Positions 32,477-42,316 are shown, counted from the first letter of the stretch. The stretch: 64,000 bases of DNA from Aquitalea magnusonii (GCF_002217795.2 NZ_AP018823.1:2852001-2916000); one strand, 5' to 3'. Program-made: numbers and translations. Notes: generated by a model not told the origin, from the sequence alone.

Positions 32477-33538
32477 TCAGATGGCATCGGCCATCTGGGG
32501 ACTGCCGCTGGCAAAGACCACCTGGCGCTTGCCCTGCCGCTTGGCCGCATACATGGCCTGATCCGCCATCCGCAGCACATCCGCAGTGGAAACACCGGGG
32601 GTAAAACTGGCCACGCCGGCACTGAAGCTGAAGCACACGCCACCGGGCCGGGCGGCAGCCACGGCAGCCTGCAGCCGATTGAGCAACTGATCCACCTGGC
32701 TGGCCGACTGGCGGCTAAGCAGCAGGCCAAACTCCTCGCCGCCGATGCGGCCCAGAAAGGCGGGCTGGCTAAGACGCACCAGCAAGTCGGCAAAACACAC
32801 CAGCACCTGATCACCCGCCGCGTGTCCGTAGCGATCGTTGATCTGCTTGAAGTCATCCAGGTCAATCAGCACCCAGAACCATGACTGCTGATGGAGCGGC
32901 AGCTTGTCATCCAGCCGGGCAAACAGCGCACGCCGGTTGGGAATTTTGGTCAGCGGGTCGATTTCCGCCAGACGGCGGAATTCGTCCTGCATGAAGAACA
33001 TCGAATGCATCATGGTCAGCATGGTCCGGTTCAGCGTGATGGCCACAACAAACACGGCGAATACCAGTAAACCAAACAGCTCCGGTGCCATGCCGGACAT
33101 CAGGCTGCGGCCACAGACCAGGCTGGCCGCAAAGCCGGTCAGCAGCAGAATGGCCAGACAGTCATATTTGGACGGTGTCACAAACGCATTGTAAAACCAG
33201 ATGGAAATCAGGATGGGGACGATGAAAGGATCGCCACGGCCAGCCATGTCCTGCACTTCCAACGCAGAAATCAACATCAGTGCCAGCGAATACAGACAGG
33301 TTCCCATCCGCCACAGCAGGATGCTGGGCCACCTTGCCTTAGCCAGGCTGATCAGGCTGATACAGACCAGCAAGATGGCCTCCAGCCGGCTGATGCCGGA
33401 TGTCAGATACGGGTTCAGCAAAAAACTGGCAATGATGAACACGATGCAGGCACTTTCCAGAAACACGACCGGCCGGTACAACCTGCCCCGCATGTATTGG
33501 TAGAAATCAGCCTCTGTTGCTTTTTCATGGCTATTCAT
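32477..33538 (-). CDS. Membrane-bound diguanylate cyclase (GGDEF)
   Basis: 353 residues from the ATG opening MNSHEKATEADFYQYMRGRL. Five or six hydrophobic segments fill about 20-175 (VVFLESACIVFIIASFLLNP; ILLVCISLISLAK; LFGLLVFAVFVVAITLN). A GGDEF domain follows (about 190-345) with DPLTKIPNRRALF, DLDDFKQINDRYGH and signature GGEEF. The RxxD inhibitory motif is missing (SQPA at that position), so product inhibition at the I-site is unlikely. It makes c-di-GMP in response to an unknown membrane signal. It is monocistronic, with an AT-rich upstream region. Confidence 0.9.
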   Translation of the reverse strand: MNSHEKATEADFYQYMRGRLYRPVVFLESACIVFIIASFLLNPYLTSGISRLEAILLVCISLISLAKARWPSILLWRMGTCLYSLALMLISALEVQDMAGRGDPFIVPILISIWFYNAFVTPSKYDCLAILLLTGFAASLVCGRSLMSGMAPELFGLLVFAVFVVAITLNRTMLTMMHSMFFMQDEFRRLAEIDPLTKIPNRRALFARLDDKLPLHQQSWFWVLIDLDDFKQINDRYGHAAGDQVLVCFADLLVRLSQPAFLGRIGGEEFGLLLSRQSASQVDQLLNRLQAAVAAARPGGVCFSFSAGVASFTPGVSTADVLRMADQAMYAAKRQGKRQVVFASGSPQMADAI

Positions 33539-34163
33539 GGTGTTGACTCTGCTGTCGACAAGACACCGGCTGGTGGCCGGCAGTGCAAGGTGACAGGGAC
33601 ATGCCGGTGGCGTGGCGGCGGCAGCCAGCGCAAAGTGCCGGACCGGGCCAGCATCACCCAGCAGATGGGATGACAGCGGCACAGCAGTCCGCCACCCTGG
33701 CACCCGACAGTCCTGGCCAGCTCCCACAGTGCTCATGCCGCCGCAAGACTGCTGCAGGCACAAGGCTCTCCCCGTTATTTTTAAAATAAAAAAATAGCTG
33801 TGTTAATACAAGAAATAAAATTCTAACAGCATGCACAGGGCTTACCTAGTCAGGCCGGTTTGCCGAACGGAAAATGCCCACGCCAGGCGGCAAGCATGTA
33901 GCCGGCTGGCAAACAAGGGCGGGGCCGGGGGCGGCAGACGCTGTTTCCGGTATAGCAAGACGGCGACACCGTGTCATAAACCAGAATGGTATGGGCGGCG
34001 GACCGCATGTGCGATAAGGGCCTGACACAGCGAGCGCCGGTCAACACCGCAAGCCGAGGGGAAGGAGTGACAGCAAACAGGCCCGACATGATTGCCGGGC
34101 CTGTGTGACGCAGGTGCTTGCCGCAGGCCCCGCAGGGCCTGTACTGCCAAATGCGCTTAGCGC
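33539..34163. other. 625-bp gene-free stretch between the GGDEF gene and narI
   Basis: No reading frame here looks like a protein. A strikingly AT-rich tract at 33777-33830 (runs of A and T on a GC-rich background) is a likely promoter region for the minus-strand GGDEF gene about 240 bp away. A 9-bp hairpin lies at 34077-34104. The remainder shows nothing recognisable. Confidence 0.6.
34077..34104 (-). terminator. Possible terminator downstream of narGHJI
   Basis: Perfect 9-bp inverted repeat ACAGGCCCG / CGGGCCTGT with a 10-base loop, 60 bp past the narI stop. The run of T expected on the minus strand is absent, so termination may be weak or Rho-assisted. Confidence 0.5.
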
Positions 34164-34850
34164 TCAGGCACGCGGGCGTACCAACTGCCAGGCACGTCCC
34201 AGATAGCTGACTGCGCCAAAACCGCTCCACACATGCACCAGCCGGGTAAACGGGAAGATGACGAACACGCTCATCCCCATGAACAGGTGCAGTTTGAAGA
34301 TGGGAGACGCGGCCACGATGAACTGCGCGGCATCGCCACGGAAGGTGACGACATGCTGCGCCCAGGTCATCAGCAGCACCATTTCGTGGCCGTCCAGATG
34401 CTGGGCGGACACGGCGATGGTACACAGGCCCAGTACCAGCGTGGCCAGCAGCCACAGCAGTACCAGCTTGTCGCGCCAGGTGGTATTGGCAGCCAGACGC
34501 TGGTTGCTCAGGCGACGATGCAGCAGGATCAGCAGGCCGATCAGGCCCAGCGAACCCATGATGCCACCGGCCGTCATGGCAAATACCTGCTTGAAGCTGT
34601 GGGTGACGCCCAGTGCTTCCCATACCGACAACGGAGTCAGCAGGCCCACCAGATGGCCGAAGAACAGGCCCAGCACGCCGATGTGGAACAGAATGCTGCC
34701 CAGGCGCAGATTGCCGCGATACACCAGTTGGGAGGATTCGCTCTTCCAGCTGTACTGTTCGCGCTCAAAGCGCATCAGGCTGCCCAGCAAAAAGATGCTG
34801 AGCGCGATGTAGGGATAAATCCCGAAAACGAATTGATGCAGATAGTCCAT
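34164..34850 (-). CDS. narI: Respiratory nitrate reductase gamma subunit
   Basis: 228 residues from the ATG after GGAGAGAG. Five transmembrane helices are visible, and the His residues needed for two b-type haems lie in them (LGSILFHIGVLGLFFGHLVG; HLFMGMSVFVIFPFTRLVHV). NarI oxidises quinol at the periplasmic side and passes electrons to NarH. It is the last gene of narGHJI, 58 bp after narJ. Length matches E. coli NarI (225). Confidence 0.97.
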   Translation of the reverse strand: MDYLHQFVFGIYPYIALSIFLLGSLMRFEREQYSWKSESSQLVYRGNLRLGSILFHIGVLGLFFGHLVGLLTPLSVWEALGVTHSFKQVFAMTAGGIMGSLGLIGLLILLHRRLSNQRLAANTTWRDKLVLLWLLATLVLGLCTIAVSAQHLDGHEMVLLMTWAQHVVTFRGDAAQFIVAASPIFKLHLFMGMSVFVIFPFTRLVHVWSGFGAVSYLGRAWQLVRPRA

Positions 34851-34908
34851 ATCTCTCTCCTTGCTGTTCCGGCCTGCCCGTGACAGGGCGGGCCGGAAAC
34901 GGGCAGAT

Positions 34909-35556
34909 TCAGGCGCCGGGTCGCGACGGGTAGAAATTGACCGGAGCAATGGCCGGCATGGCGGGCTTGAGCAGCGGCTCGCTGCCATCCGCACCGGGGC
35001 CAAAGGTTTCCAGCAATTCATCCATGTCGCGGATGGGCGGCACGCTCAAGGGCTCCGGTGCGACCGGCGACAGCCACACCAGCAGGTCCAGCACCCCGGC
35101 ATAGGGCGAGGACGACTCGCGCAGCTTGCCGGCGATATGGCCCAGCACATGCACCGCGTCGCCCAGCAGGCGGCTGCCCTCCTCCGCTTCGCACTGCGAC
35201 AGGAATTCCAGGAACAGCGGCACGTAGTCGGGCAGCTCGGCACAGACCGGCTCGAAACCGTGGGCCTTGTACTCTTCCATCAGGTCCACCATGGCCTGAC
35301 CGCGGGCGCGGTCCTCGCCATGAACATGCTCGAACAGGTGCAGCGAGTGCGACGGGCTGCGGTCGAAGGTTTGTACATAGCCTTCCTGCAGCGCGATCAG
35401 ATCGCTGCCCTCCAGCTGCGCCAGCAGCGGTTCCAGCATGCTGGCTGCGGTGGGGCTGGCCTGCAGTGCGCTGCGGATGTCATCCAGCGCCGCCAGCAAC
35501 TCGGGCTCCGGATAGCACAGCAGGGCCGAGGCAATCTTGAACAGTGACTGGTTCAT
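34909..35556 (-). CDS. narJ: Nitrate reductase assembly chaperone
   Basis: 215 residues, all-helical NarJ/TorD-fold chaperone: YVQTFDRSPSHSLHLFEHVH and GEDRARGQAMVDLMEEYKAH are the conserved family core. It binds the NarG N-terminus and supervises insertion of molybdenum cofactor and Fe-S clusters, without being part of the final enzyme. It starts 3 bp after narH. The C-terminal extension is Pro-rich and slightly variable, as usual. Confidence 0.95.
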   Translation of the reverse strand: MNQSLFKIASALLCYPEPELLAALDDIRSALQASPTAASMLEPLLAQLEGSDLIALQEGYVQTFDRSPSHSLHLFEHVHGEDRARGQAMVDLMEEYKAHGFEPVCAELPDYVPLFLEFLSQCEAEEGSRLLGDAVHVLGHIAGKLRESSSPYAGVLDLLVWLSPVAPEPLSVPPIRDMDELLETFGPGADGSEPLLKPAMPAIAPVNFYPSRPGA

Positions 35557-35559
35557 GGT

Positions 35560-37110
35560 TTAGCTCCCGGCGTTGGCCTTGCGGTCGCGCCGCATGTCAT
35601 GGAATACGATGGGGGTGGCCTTCTTCTTGCCAAACAGGCTGGATTCCGACGTGCCGCCGGAGCAGCCATTGCCAAAGGTGAAGCCACAGCTGGCCTTGTC
35701 GTCGAAGCTGTTTTCCACCATCTCCTTGTGGCTGGACGGAATCACGAAGCGGTCTTCGTAATTGGCAATCGCCATCACCTGGTACATTTCTTCCACCTGG
35801 GCCGGCTTCAGATGCGTACCGCGCAGGGTGGCCGGGTCGCTCACCTTTTCCACGCTCTTTTTGCGCATGTAACGGCGCATGGCCACCATGGTTTCCAGCG
35901 CGCTCACCACCGGTTCTTCCTTGCCTGCGGTCAGCAGGTTGGCCAGATAGCGGATGGGAATGCGCAGGTCTTTTACGTCCGGGATGATGCCGTTTTCACC
36001 GATCAGGCCGTTTTCCAGCGCGCTCTGGATGGGCGACAACGGCGGGATGTACCACACCATGGGCAGGGTGCGGTATTCCGGATGCAGCGGGAAGGCTACT
36101 TTCCATTCCATGGCCATCTTGTACACCGGCGAATTCTGCGCGGCGCTGATCCAGGCTTCCGGAATGCCCTGCTTGCGGGCTTCGGCCTGGATTTCCGGCG
36201 AGTTCGGGTCCAGGAATACACCCAGCTGGGCTTCGTACAGGCTCTTCGGGTCTTCCACGCTGGCAGCCGCTTCGATGCGATCGGCATCGTACAGCAGCAC
36301 GCCCAGGTAGCGGATGCGGCCTACGCAGGTTTCCGAGCACACGGTGGGCTGGCCGGCTTCGATACGCGGGTAGCAGAAGATGCACTTCTCGGCCTTGCCG
36401 CTGGTCCAGTTGTAGTAAATCTTCTTGTACGGGCAGCCGGACACGCACATGCGCCAGCCACGGCACTTGTCCTGGTCGATCAGCACGATGCCGTCGTCTT
36501 CGCGCTTGTAGATGGAACCGGACGGGCAAGAGGCGACACAGGCTGGGTTCAGACAGTGTTCGCACAGGCGCGGCAGATACATCAGGAAGGTGTTCTCGAA
36601 GGCCGAGTACATTTCCTTCTGGATGCCTTCAAACAGGGCATCCTTGCTGCGCTTGGAGAACTCGCCACCCAGGTCGTCTTCCCAGTTGGGGCCCCATTCG
36701 ATCTTGTCCATCTTCTTGCCGGTCAGCACCGATACCGGGCGGGCCGTCGGCGGGGTCTGCATTTCCGGCGCGTTCTGCAAATGCTCGTAATCGAAGGTGA
36801 AGGGCTCGTAGTAGTCGTCGATGGACGGCAGGTTGGGGTTGGCAAAGATATTGGCCAGAATGCGCATCTTGCCGCCCTGCCTGGGCACCAGCTTGCCATT
36901 AGGCTTGCGTTCCCAGCCGCCCTGCCATTTTTCCTGGTTTTCCCAGTCCTTGGGGTAGCCGATGCCCGGCTTGCTTTCCACATTGTTGAACCAGGCGTAT
37001 TCCACGCCGTCGCGGCTGGTCCAGACATTCTTGCAGGTGACTGAACAGGTATGGCAGCCGATGCACTTGTCCAGGTTCAGCACCATGCCGATTTGTGCAC
37101 GGATTTTCAT
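35560..37110 (-). CDS. narH: Respiratory nitrate reductase beta subunit
   Basis: 516 residues. Ferredoxin-type cysteine groups are CIGCHTCSVTCKNVW, CEHCLNPACVASCPSG, CRGWRMCVSGCPYKK (with the Trp that marks the [3Fe-4S] site) and CIFCYPRIEAG then CSETC. Together they bind three [4Fe-4S] and one [3Fe-4S] cluster and carry electrons from NarI to NarG. The start ATG overlaps the narG stop by 4 bp. Length matches E. coli NarH (512). Confidence 0.98.
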   Translation of the reverse strand: MKIRAQIGMVLNLDKCIGCHTCSVTCKNVWTSRDGVEYAWFNNVESKPGIGYPKDWENQEKWQGGWERKPNGKLVPRQGGKMRILANIFANPNLPSIDDYYEPFTFDYEHLQNAPEMQTPPTARPVSVLTGKKMDKIEWGPNWEDDLGGEFSKRSKDALFEGIQKEMYSAFENTFLMYLPRLCEHCLNPACVASCPSGSIYKREDDGIVLIDQDKCRGWRMCVSGCPYKKIYYNWTSGKAEKCIFCYPRIEAGQPTVCSETCVGRIRYLGVLLYDADRIEAAASVEDPKSLYEAQLGVFLDPNSPEIQAEARKQGIPEAWISAAQNSPVYKMAMEWKVAFPLHPEYRTLPMVWYIPPLSPIQSALENGLIGENGIIPDVKDLRIPIRYLANLLTAGKEEPVVSALETMVAMRRYMRKKSVEKVSDPATLRGTHLKPAQVEEMYQVMAIANYEDRFVIPSSHKEMVENSFDDKASCGFTFGNGCSGGTSESSLFGKKKATPIVFHDMRRDRKANAGS

Positions 37111-40100
37111 TTGTCTTCTCCTGCAGGCAGATCCATCCAGTCAACTTTTTTCATCTTGCGCACGATGACGAATTCGTCACGGTTGGCACCCACCGTCCCG
37201 TAGTAGTTGAAGCCCCAGGACAGCTGGGCGTAACCGCCAATCATGTGCGTCGGCTTGGTCACCGCACGGGTCACCGAGTTGTGGATGCCGCCGCGCTTGC
37301 CACTGGTTTCCGCACCCGGCACGTTCACGATTTTTTCCTGGGCGTGGTACATCAGCGTCATGCCTTCCGGTACGCGTTGCGATACCACCGCACGGGCGGT
37401 CAGCGTGCCGTTGACGTTGAATACTTCGATCCAGTCGTTGTCGACGATGCCGGCCTTTTTGGCGTCCACTTCCGATACCCACACGTGCGGGCCGCCACGC
37501 GACAGCGTCAGCATGCGCAGGTTGTCCGAATAGGTACTGTGGATGCCCCATTTCTGGTGCGGGGTGATGAAGTTGAGCACCAGCTCGTGGTTGCCGTTGG
37601 ACTTCTTGCCCAGGATGGCCTGGGTAGTTTTCAGGTCCACATGCGGCTTGAACACGCACAGGCCCTCGCCGAAGGCACGCATCCACTGGTGATCCTGATA
37701 GAACTGCTGGCGGCCGGTGATGGTGCGCCATGGAATCAGCTCGTGCACATTGGTGTAACCGGCGTTGTAGCTGACTTCTTCGCTTTCCAGGCCCGACCAT
37801 GTCGGCGAGGAAATGATCTTGCGCGGCTGCGCCTGCACATCGCGGAAGCGGATGCTGTCGTGCTCGCGCGGCCGTGCCAGATGGGTGTGGTCGATGCCGG
37901 TTACCTTGGACAAGGCTTCCCAGGCTTTCACCGCCACGTGGCCGTTGGTTTCCGGGGCCAGGGTCAGAATCATCTCGGCGGCGTCGATGGCGGTATTGAG
38001 CCGTGGCTGGCCCTTGCCCGCGCCCTCGGCCACGGTATGGTTCAGGCCGCGCAGCACGTCTACTTCGTGGCCGGTTTTCCAGCTGATGCCCTTGCCGCCA
38101 TTGCCCACTTTTTCCAGCAGCGGGCCGATTGAGGTGAACTTGTCGTAGATGGCACCGTAGTCGCGCTCCACCACGGTCATGGCCGGCATGGTCTTGCCCG
38201 GCACCGGCTCGCACTCGCCCTTCTTCCAGTCACGCGGGTCAAACGGCTGGCCCAGTTCCTGCGGGGTGTCGTGCATCAGCGGGGTGAGTACCAGGTCCTG
38301 CTGCACACCCAGGTAGTCCTTGCCGATTTCGGAAATCTTCCTGGCAAAGCCCTTGTAGATTTCCCAGTCCGACTTGGCCTGCCACAGCGGCTGTACGGCT
38401 TCGGACAGCGGGTGGATGAAGGGGTGCATGTCGGAGGTGTTGAGGTCGTCCTTCTCGTACCAGGTAGCGGTCGGCAGCACGATGTCGCCATACAGGCAGG
38501 TGGTGGACATGCGGAAGTCCAGCACCACCAGCAGGTCCAGCTTGCCTTCCACCGCCGGACGCACGGTGATTTCAGTCGGCTTGATGCAGTCTTCCTCATT
38601 GCCCATCACCGCGTTTTGCGTGCCCAGCAGGTATTTGAGGAAGTACTCATGACCCTTGCCGGAGCTGCCCAGAATGTTGGAGCGCCACACAAACATATTG
38701 CGCGGGAAGTTCTTCGGGTTGTCCGGGTCGTTGCAGGACATGTCCAGCGTGCCGTTTTTCAGGCTGTCCACGGCAAACGGAATGGCGTCCTTGCCAGCCG
38801 CCTTGGCGGCGCGGGTGATGTCCAGCGGGTTGGTGGTCAGCTGCGGGGTGGACGGCAGCCAGCCCATGCGTTCGGCCTTGGCGTTGTAGTCGATCAGGCT
38901 CATGTTGGCCATCTTGCCGTCGGCCGTCGGGCACAGGATTTCATTAATGCCCAGCTTTTCGTGCCGCCACTGGCTGGTATGGGCGTAGAAGAAGCTGGTG
39001 CCGTTCATCTGGCGCGACGGACGCACCCAGTCACCGGCAAAGGCCAGCGGTGCCCAGCCGGTTTGCGGACGCAGCTTTTCCTGACCCACATAGTGGCACC
39101 AGCCGCCGCCGCTCTGGCCGATGCAGCCACACAGCATCAGCATGTTGATGATGCCGCGGTAGCTCATGTCCATGTGATACCAGTGGTTGAGCGCGGCACC
39201 GACAATCACCATGGATTTGCCATGGGTCTGGTCGGCGTTCTGGGCGAATTCGCGCGCTACCTGGATCACCATTTCCGGCTTCACGCCGGTGTGCTTTTGC
39301 TGCCAGGCCGGGGTGTACGGCACGTCGGCCATGTAGTCATTGGTGACATTGCCACCGCCCAGGCCACGGTCGATACCGTAGTTGGCTGCCATCAGGTCGA
39401 ATACCGTGGCCACCAGTGCAGTGCTGCCATCAGCCAGCACCACCTTGCGCGCCGGGACATTGCGGGTGAGCAGTTCTTCGTGTTCGGCACCAAAGTAAGG
39501 GAAACCGACGCCAACTACTTCGTCACGGTTTTCAATCAGCGACAGACGGGCCGATACCTCGCGGCCAGTGCTGCCGTCATGCTGTTGCAGGTTCCACTTG
39601 CCGGCCTTGTCTTCCGGCTGGCCCCAGCGGAAGCCGATGGAACCGGTGGGTGCCACGATGTCGCCACTGGTTTCGTCGAATACCAGGGTCTTCCATTCCG
39701 GGTTGTTGTCTTCGTTCAGGTTGTTTGCCAGATGGCTGGCACGCAGGAAGTAGTCCGGCACATAGCGTTCGCCATCCTGGCGCAGCGTCACCAGCATCGG
39801 CATGTCGGTGTAGCGGCGGATGTAGTCGGTGAAGTAGGCCGACGGCTGGTCCAGGTGGAATTCCTTGAAGATGACATGGCCCATGGCCATGGCCAGCGCG
39901 GCATCGGTGCCCTGCTTCGGAGCCAGCCAGATGTCGCCGAACTTGGCCATTTCGCCAAAGTCACTGGAAACCGCCACGGTCTTGGTGCCCTTGTAGCGCA
40001 CTTCGGTATAGAAGTGGGCGTCCGGGGTACGGGTCATCGGGATGTTGGAACCCCACACCATCAGGTAGGTGGAGTTGTACCAGTCGGCCGATTCGGCCAC

Positions 40101-40808
40101 GTCAGTCTGTTCGCCCCAGATTTGCGGGCTGGCCGGCGGCAAGTCGCAATACCAGTCGTAGAAGGACAGCGGCACGCCACCAATCAGACTGAGGTAACGG
40201 CTGCCCGCGGCATAGGACACCATGGACATGGCCGGAATCGGCGAGAAGCCCACCACGCGGTCCGGGCCGTAGTTCTTGATGGTGTAGGCATTGGAAGCCG
40301 CGATGATTTCGTTGGCCTCGTCCCAGTTGGCGCGCACGAAACCGCCCTGGCCGCGCTTGCTCTTGTACTGCTTGGCCAGTTCCGGGTTCTGGCTGATGTG
40401 TTCCCAGGCTTGTACCGGGTCCATGCTCTTGCGCGCCTCGCGCCACAGCTTGGCCAGGCGGCCGCGGATCATCGGGTATTTCACCCGCTGGGCGGAGTAC
40501 ACATACCAGCTATAGGACGCGCCACGCGGGCAGCCGCGCGGTTCGTGGTTGGGCAGGTCCGGCCGGGTGCGCGGATAGTCGGTTTGCTGGGTTTCCCAGG
40601 TAATCAGCCCGTTTTTGACATACACCTTCCAGCTACAGGAGCCGGTGCAGTTCACCCCGTGGGTGGAACGCACGATCTTGTCGTGCTGCCAGCGTTGGCG
40701 ATAGGCGTTTTCCCACTGGCGGTCTTCATTGACCACCGCCCCATGGCCATCGGCAAAAGTGGATTTCACCTTGCCAAGGAAATTCAGTCTGTCCAGAAAG
40801 TGGCTCAT
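37107..40808 (-). CDS. narG: Respiratory nitrate reductase alpha subunit
   Basis: 1233 residues, close to E. coli NarG (1247). The FS0 cluster motif HGVNCTGSCSW (His as one ligand) lies near residue 50, and the molybdenum-ligand Asp is in QTDYPRT. Bis-MGD cofactor-binding domains follow. It reduces nitrate to nitrite on the cytoplasmic face of the membrane with electrons from quinol. The N-terminus SHFLDRLNFLGKVKSTFADG is the remnant twin-arginine-like helix recognised by NarJ. First gene of narGHJI. The ribosome site GGAGG lies 5 bases upstream. Confidence 0.98.
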   Translation of the reverse strand: MSHFLDRLNFLGKVKSTFADGHGAVVNEDRQWENAYRQRWQHDKIVRSTHGVNCTGSCSWKVYVKNGLITWETQQTDYPRTRPDLPNHEPRGCPRGASYSWYVYSAQRVKYPMIRGRLAKLWREARKSMDPVQAWEHISQNPELAKQYKSKRGQGGFVRANWDEANEIIAASNAYTIKNYGPDRVVGFSPIPAMSMVSYAAGSRYLSLIGGVPLSFYDWYCDLPPASPQIWGEQTDVAESADWYNSTYLMVWGSNIPMTRTPDAHFYTEVRYKGTKTVAVSSDFGEMAKFGDIWLAPKQGTDAALAMAMGHVIFKEFHLDQPSAYFTDYIRRYTDMPMLVTLRQDGERYVPDYFLRASHLANNLNEDNNPEWKTLVFDETSGDIVAPTGSIGFRWGQPEDKAGKWNLQQHDGSTGREVSARLSLIENRDEVVGVGFPYFGAEHEELLTRNVPARKVVLADGSTALVATVFDLMAANYGIDRGLGGGNVTNDYMADVPYTPAWQQKHTGVKPEMVIQVAREFAQNADQTHGKSMVIVGAALNHWYHMDMSYRGIINMLMLCGCIGQSGGGWCHYVGQEKLRPQTGWAPLAFAGDWVRPSRQMNGTSFFYAHTSQWRHEKLGINEILCPTADGKMANMSLIDYNAKAERMGWLPSTPQLTTNPLDITRAAKAAGKDAIPFAVDSLKNGTLDMSCNDPDNPKNFPRNMFVWRSNILGSSGKGHEYFLKYLLGTQNAVMGNEEDCIKPTEITVRPAVEGKLDLLVVLDFRMSTTCLYGDIVLPTATWYEKDDLNTSDMHPFIHPLSEAVQPLWQAKSDWEIYKGFARKISEIGKDYLGVQQDLVLTPLMHDTPQELGQPFDPRDWKKGECEPVPGKTMPAMTVVERDYGAIYDKFTSIGPLLEKVGNGGKGISWKTGHEVDVLRGLNHTVAEGAGKGQPRLNTAIDAAEMILTLAPETNGHVAVKAWEALSKVTGIDHTHLARPREHDSIRFRDVQAQPRKIISSPTWSGLESEEVSYNAGYTNVHELIPWRTITGRQQFYQDHQWMRAFGEGLCVFKPHVDLKTTQAILGKKSNGNHELVLNFITPHQKWGIHSTYSDNLRMLTLSRGGPHVWVSEVDAKKAGIVDNDWIEVFNVNGTLTARAVVSQRVPEGMTLMYHAQEKIVNVPGAETSGKRGGIHNSVTRAVTKPTHMIGGYAQLSWGFNYYGTVGANRDEFVIVRKMKKVDWMDLPAGEDK

Positions 40809-41254
40809 CTTGCCTCCGAGTTTTTACCGCCAGATGCGGTGTCGCGGCCTGGCCGCGCAGCCTTTGCTTACCCTGCAGAGATTACGTCCGGGCAACAACA
40901 GCGCCCATTCACCACAGGTGGCAAGCAGACAAAGCAGAGTGAGGAGGCTGGCTAAGCCATTGGGAGTAGGCAGGACTAGACAGGCAGAGACGACGCATCT
41001 GCTGTTGATGGGCGGCACACGGCAGAAAAATGACAAACACCCTGGCCGCTGGAAGCAGCCAGGGCCGGTCTATCCAAGGGGTAGATGGGTGATCCGATTA
41101 CACCTGTACTAAATACCAGAAATGCTGCAAGCCAAGAAAACTATCTATATAAAAGGCCGCCGCGGATTAATGGCCTTCATTAATAAAAACCACTAAAAAA
41201 TGAGTCAATAAGACTTAGCTGGATATCGGGAAACATACCTCAGGGAGCAGTACC
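40809..41254. promoter_or_regulatory. 446-bp divergent region between narG and the fimbrial gene
   Basis: No protein gene. It must hold the nar promoter (minus strand) and the fimbrial promoter (plus strand, in the AT-rich part around 41140-41240). A hairpin CCCTGGC / GCCAGGG with 11-base loop (41040-41064) is followed on the minus strand by a T-rich run, about 230 bp upstream of narG, so the nar mRNA may have a long leader with an attenuator-like element. I looked for FNR (TTGAT-N4-ATCAA) and NarL heptamer pairs and saw no convincing match. Confidence 0.5.
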
Positions 41255-41788
41255 ATGAAACGCACATTCATCCCCTTATGTGTTGCTTGCACAGGATTCA
41301 TGTCTCAAGCACACGCTTACGACGGTTCAATTTCCTTCACGGGCAACATCTCGACCGCCACCTGCACCATTAGCGTTGAAGGAGGCGGCAACAACGGTGC
41401 CATCACCCTGCCATCCATCTCGACCAAGGCATTGGCCGCAGCGTTGGCCACGGCAGGGGCCACCCCGTTTTCCATTGCGCTGAGCGGCTGCACCGGATCG
41501 GCCACACAGGCTGCGGTCTGGTTTGAAAATGACAGCAATGTCAACGCTGCCGGTCGCTTGATCAATTCGGGAACCGCCGGCAATGTGGATGTTGCCATCT
41601 ACAACGCAAGCTCAAGCACGCATATTCCTATTGGTCAAACCAGCACCACGTTTGGCAGTAGCGGCACGGCATTTCCCATCAACAATGGCAGCGCAACCCT
41701 GAACTACATGGCACGCTACTACGCCACCGGCATTGCCACAGCCGGCACCGTCACGGCCAACGTCAATTACACGGTGCAATACCAGTAA
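41255..41788 (+). CDS. Orphan type-1-like fimbrial major subunit
   Basis: 177 residues. The Sec signal peptide MKRTFIPLCVACTGFMSQAH is followed by likely cleavage after AHA. The mature protein has the pilin disulfide pair (TATCTISV and SGCTGS), a Gly/Ser/Asn-rich beta body and a C-terminal YTVQYQ with the penultimate-type Tyr used in donor-strand assembly. It would be secreted by a chaperone-usher machine, but no chaperone, usher or tip adhesin is adjacent, so assembly must depend on a distant locus. The gene has an AT-rich upstream region unlike its neighbours. Confidence 0.85.
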   Translation: MKRTFIPLCVACTGFMSQAHAYDGSISFTGNISTATCTISVEGGGNNGAITLPSISTKALAAALATAGATPFSIALSGCTGSATQAAVWFENDSNVNAAGRLINSGTAGNVDVAIYNASSSTHIPIGQTSTTFGSSGTAFPINNGSATLNYMARYYATGIATAGTVTANVNYTVQYQ

Positions 41789-42316
41789 ATGCAGCTGATT
41801 GCCGCTTGGCAGGGCATCCACGCGGGGCGGCCTGGGCTGTTTGCGCTTGCTGGCGTTTAGCGCCAGGTCGGCTGGTGGCCGGGTTGCGCGCCTTGGCTGC
41901 GGCCCGCTCACGGATACATTGCTCTGGTGGCGGCAGCGGTGCGGGTGACAAGCGGACGATGCGGTCCAGCTCCGGCACTTTGCGGTTGGCCCAGCAGTAG
42001 CTGGGTAACACGGTGCCGATCAGATCGTAGCGACCAGCGCGCTGCGGGTCCGCTTTAGGGAGGCTGTTGTCGAGGGAAAGGTCCAGTTTTAAGACCAGGC
42101 GCATGACATGCCTGGGCGATAGGCGTGATAGCGGGAGATCGGCTCGGGTTCTTTATGTCGCTAGCACCCAGCCCCCTAGCCAGGGTAGCTGGTGGCACTT
42201 GACGCCGCGAACCAGAAACTGTTGCGGCGTGGTGCCTCCAGCCAAGCTAGCTGTACTGCCTACGCCTGGCTGGCCGGGAGCTGCACTATTTAATTAGCCG
42301 CCTTAATTAGCCGCCA
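41789..42316. other. 528-bp stretch of unclear content
   Basis: The longest frame (minus strand, 41763-42104, 113 residues, opening MRLVLKLDLSLDNSLPKADP) overlaps the end of the fimbrial gene, has no ribosome site and matches no family I know; it may be debris of a lost gene or element. A perfect tandem duplication of a 13-mer, TTAATTAGCCGCC, occurs at 42290-42302 and 42303-42315, just past the chemoreceptor stop. No terminator is evident. I would not call a gene here. Confidence 0.45.

Noticed and set aside
33850..34623. 257-codon minus-strand frame spanning the narI 3' end and the gap
   Set aside because: Out-of-frame reading of narI; no independent support.
35599..37044. 481-codon open frame antisense to narH
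   Set aside because: Shadow of narH; the other strand has all ferredoxin cysteine motifs.
38271..40955. 894-codon open frame antisense to narG
   Set aside because: A GC-rich shadow frame: composition is His/Gln/Val-skewed with no domain, and the opposite strand encodes an unmistakable NarG.
41763..42104. 113-codon minus-strand frame after the fimbrial gene
   Set aside because: No ribosome site, overlaps the fimbrial 3' end, basic low-complexity composition and no recognised family; described only as unclear sequence.
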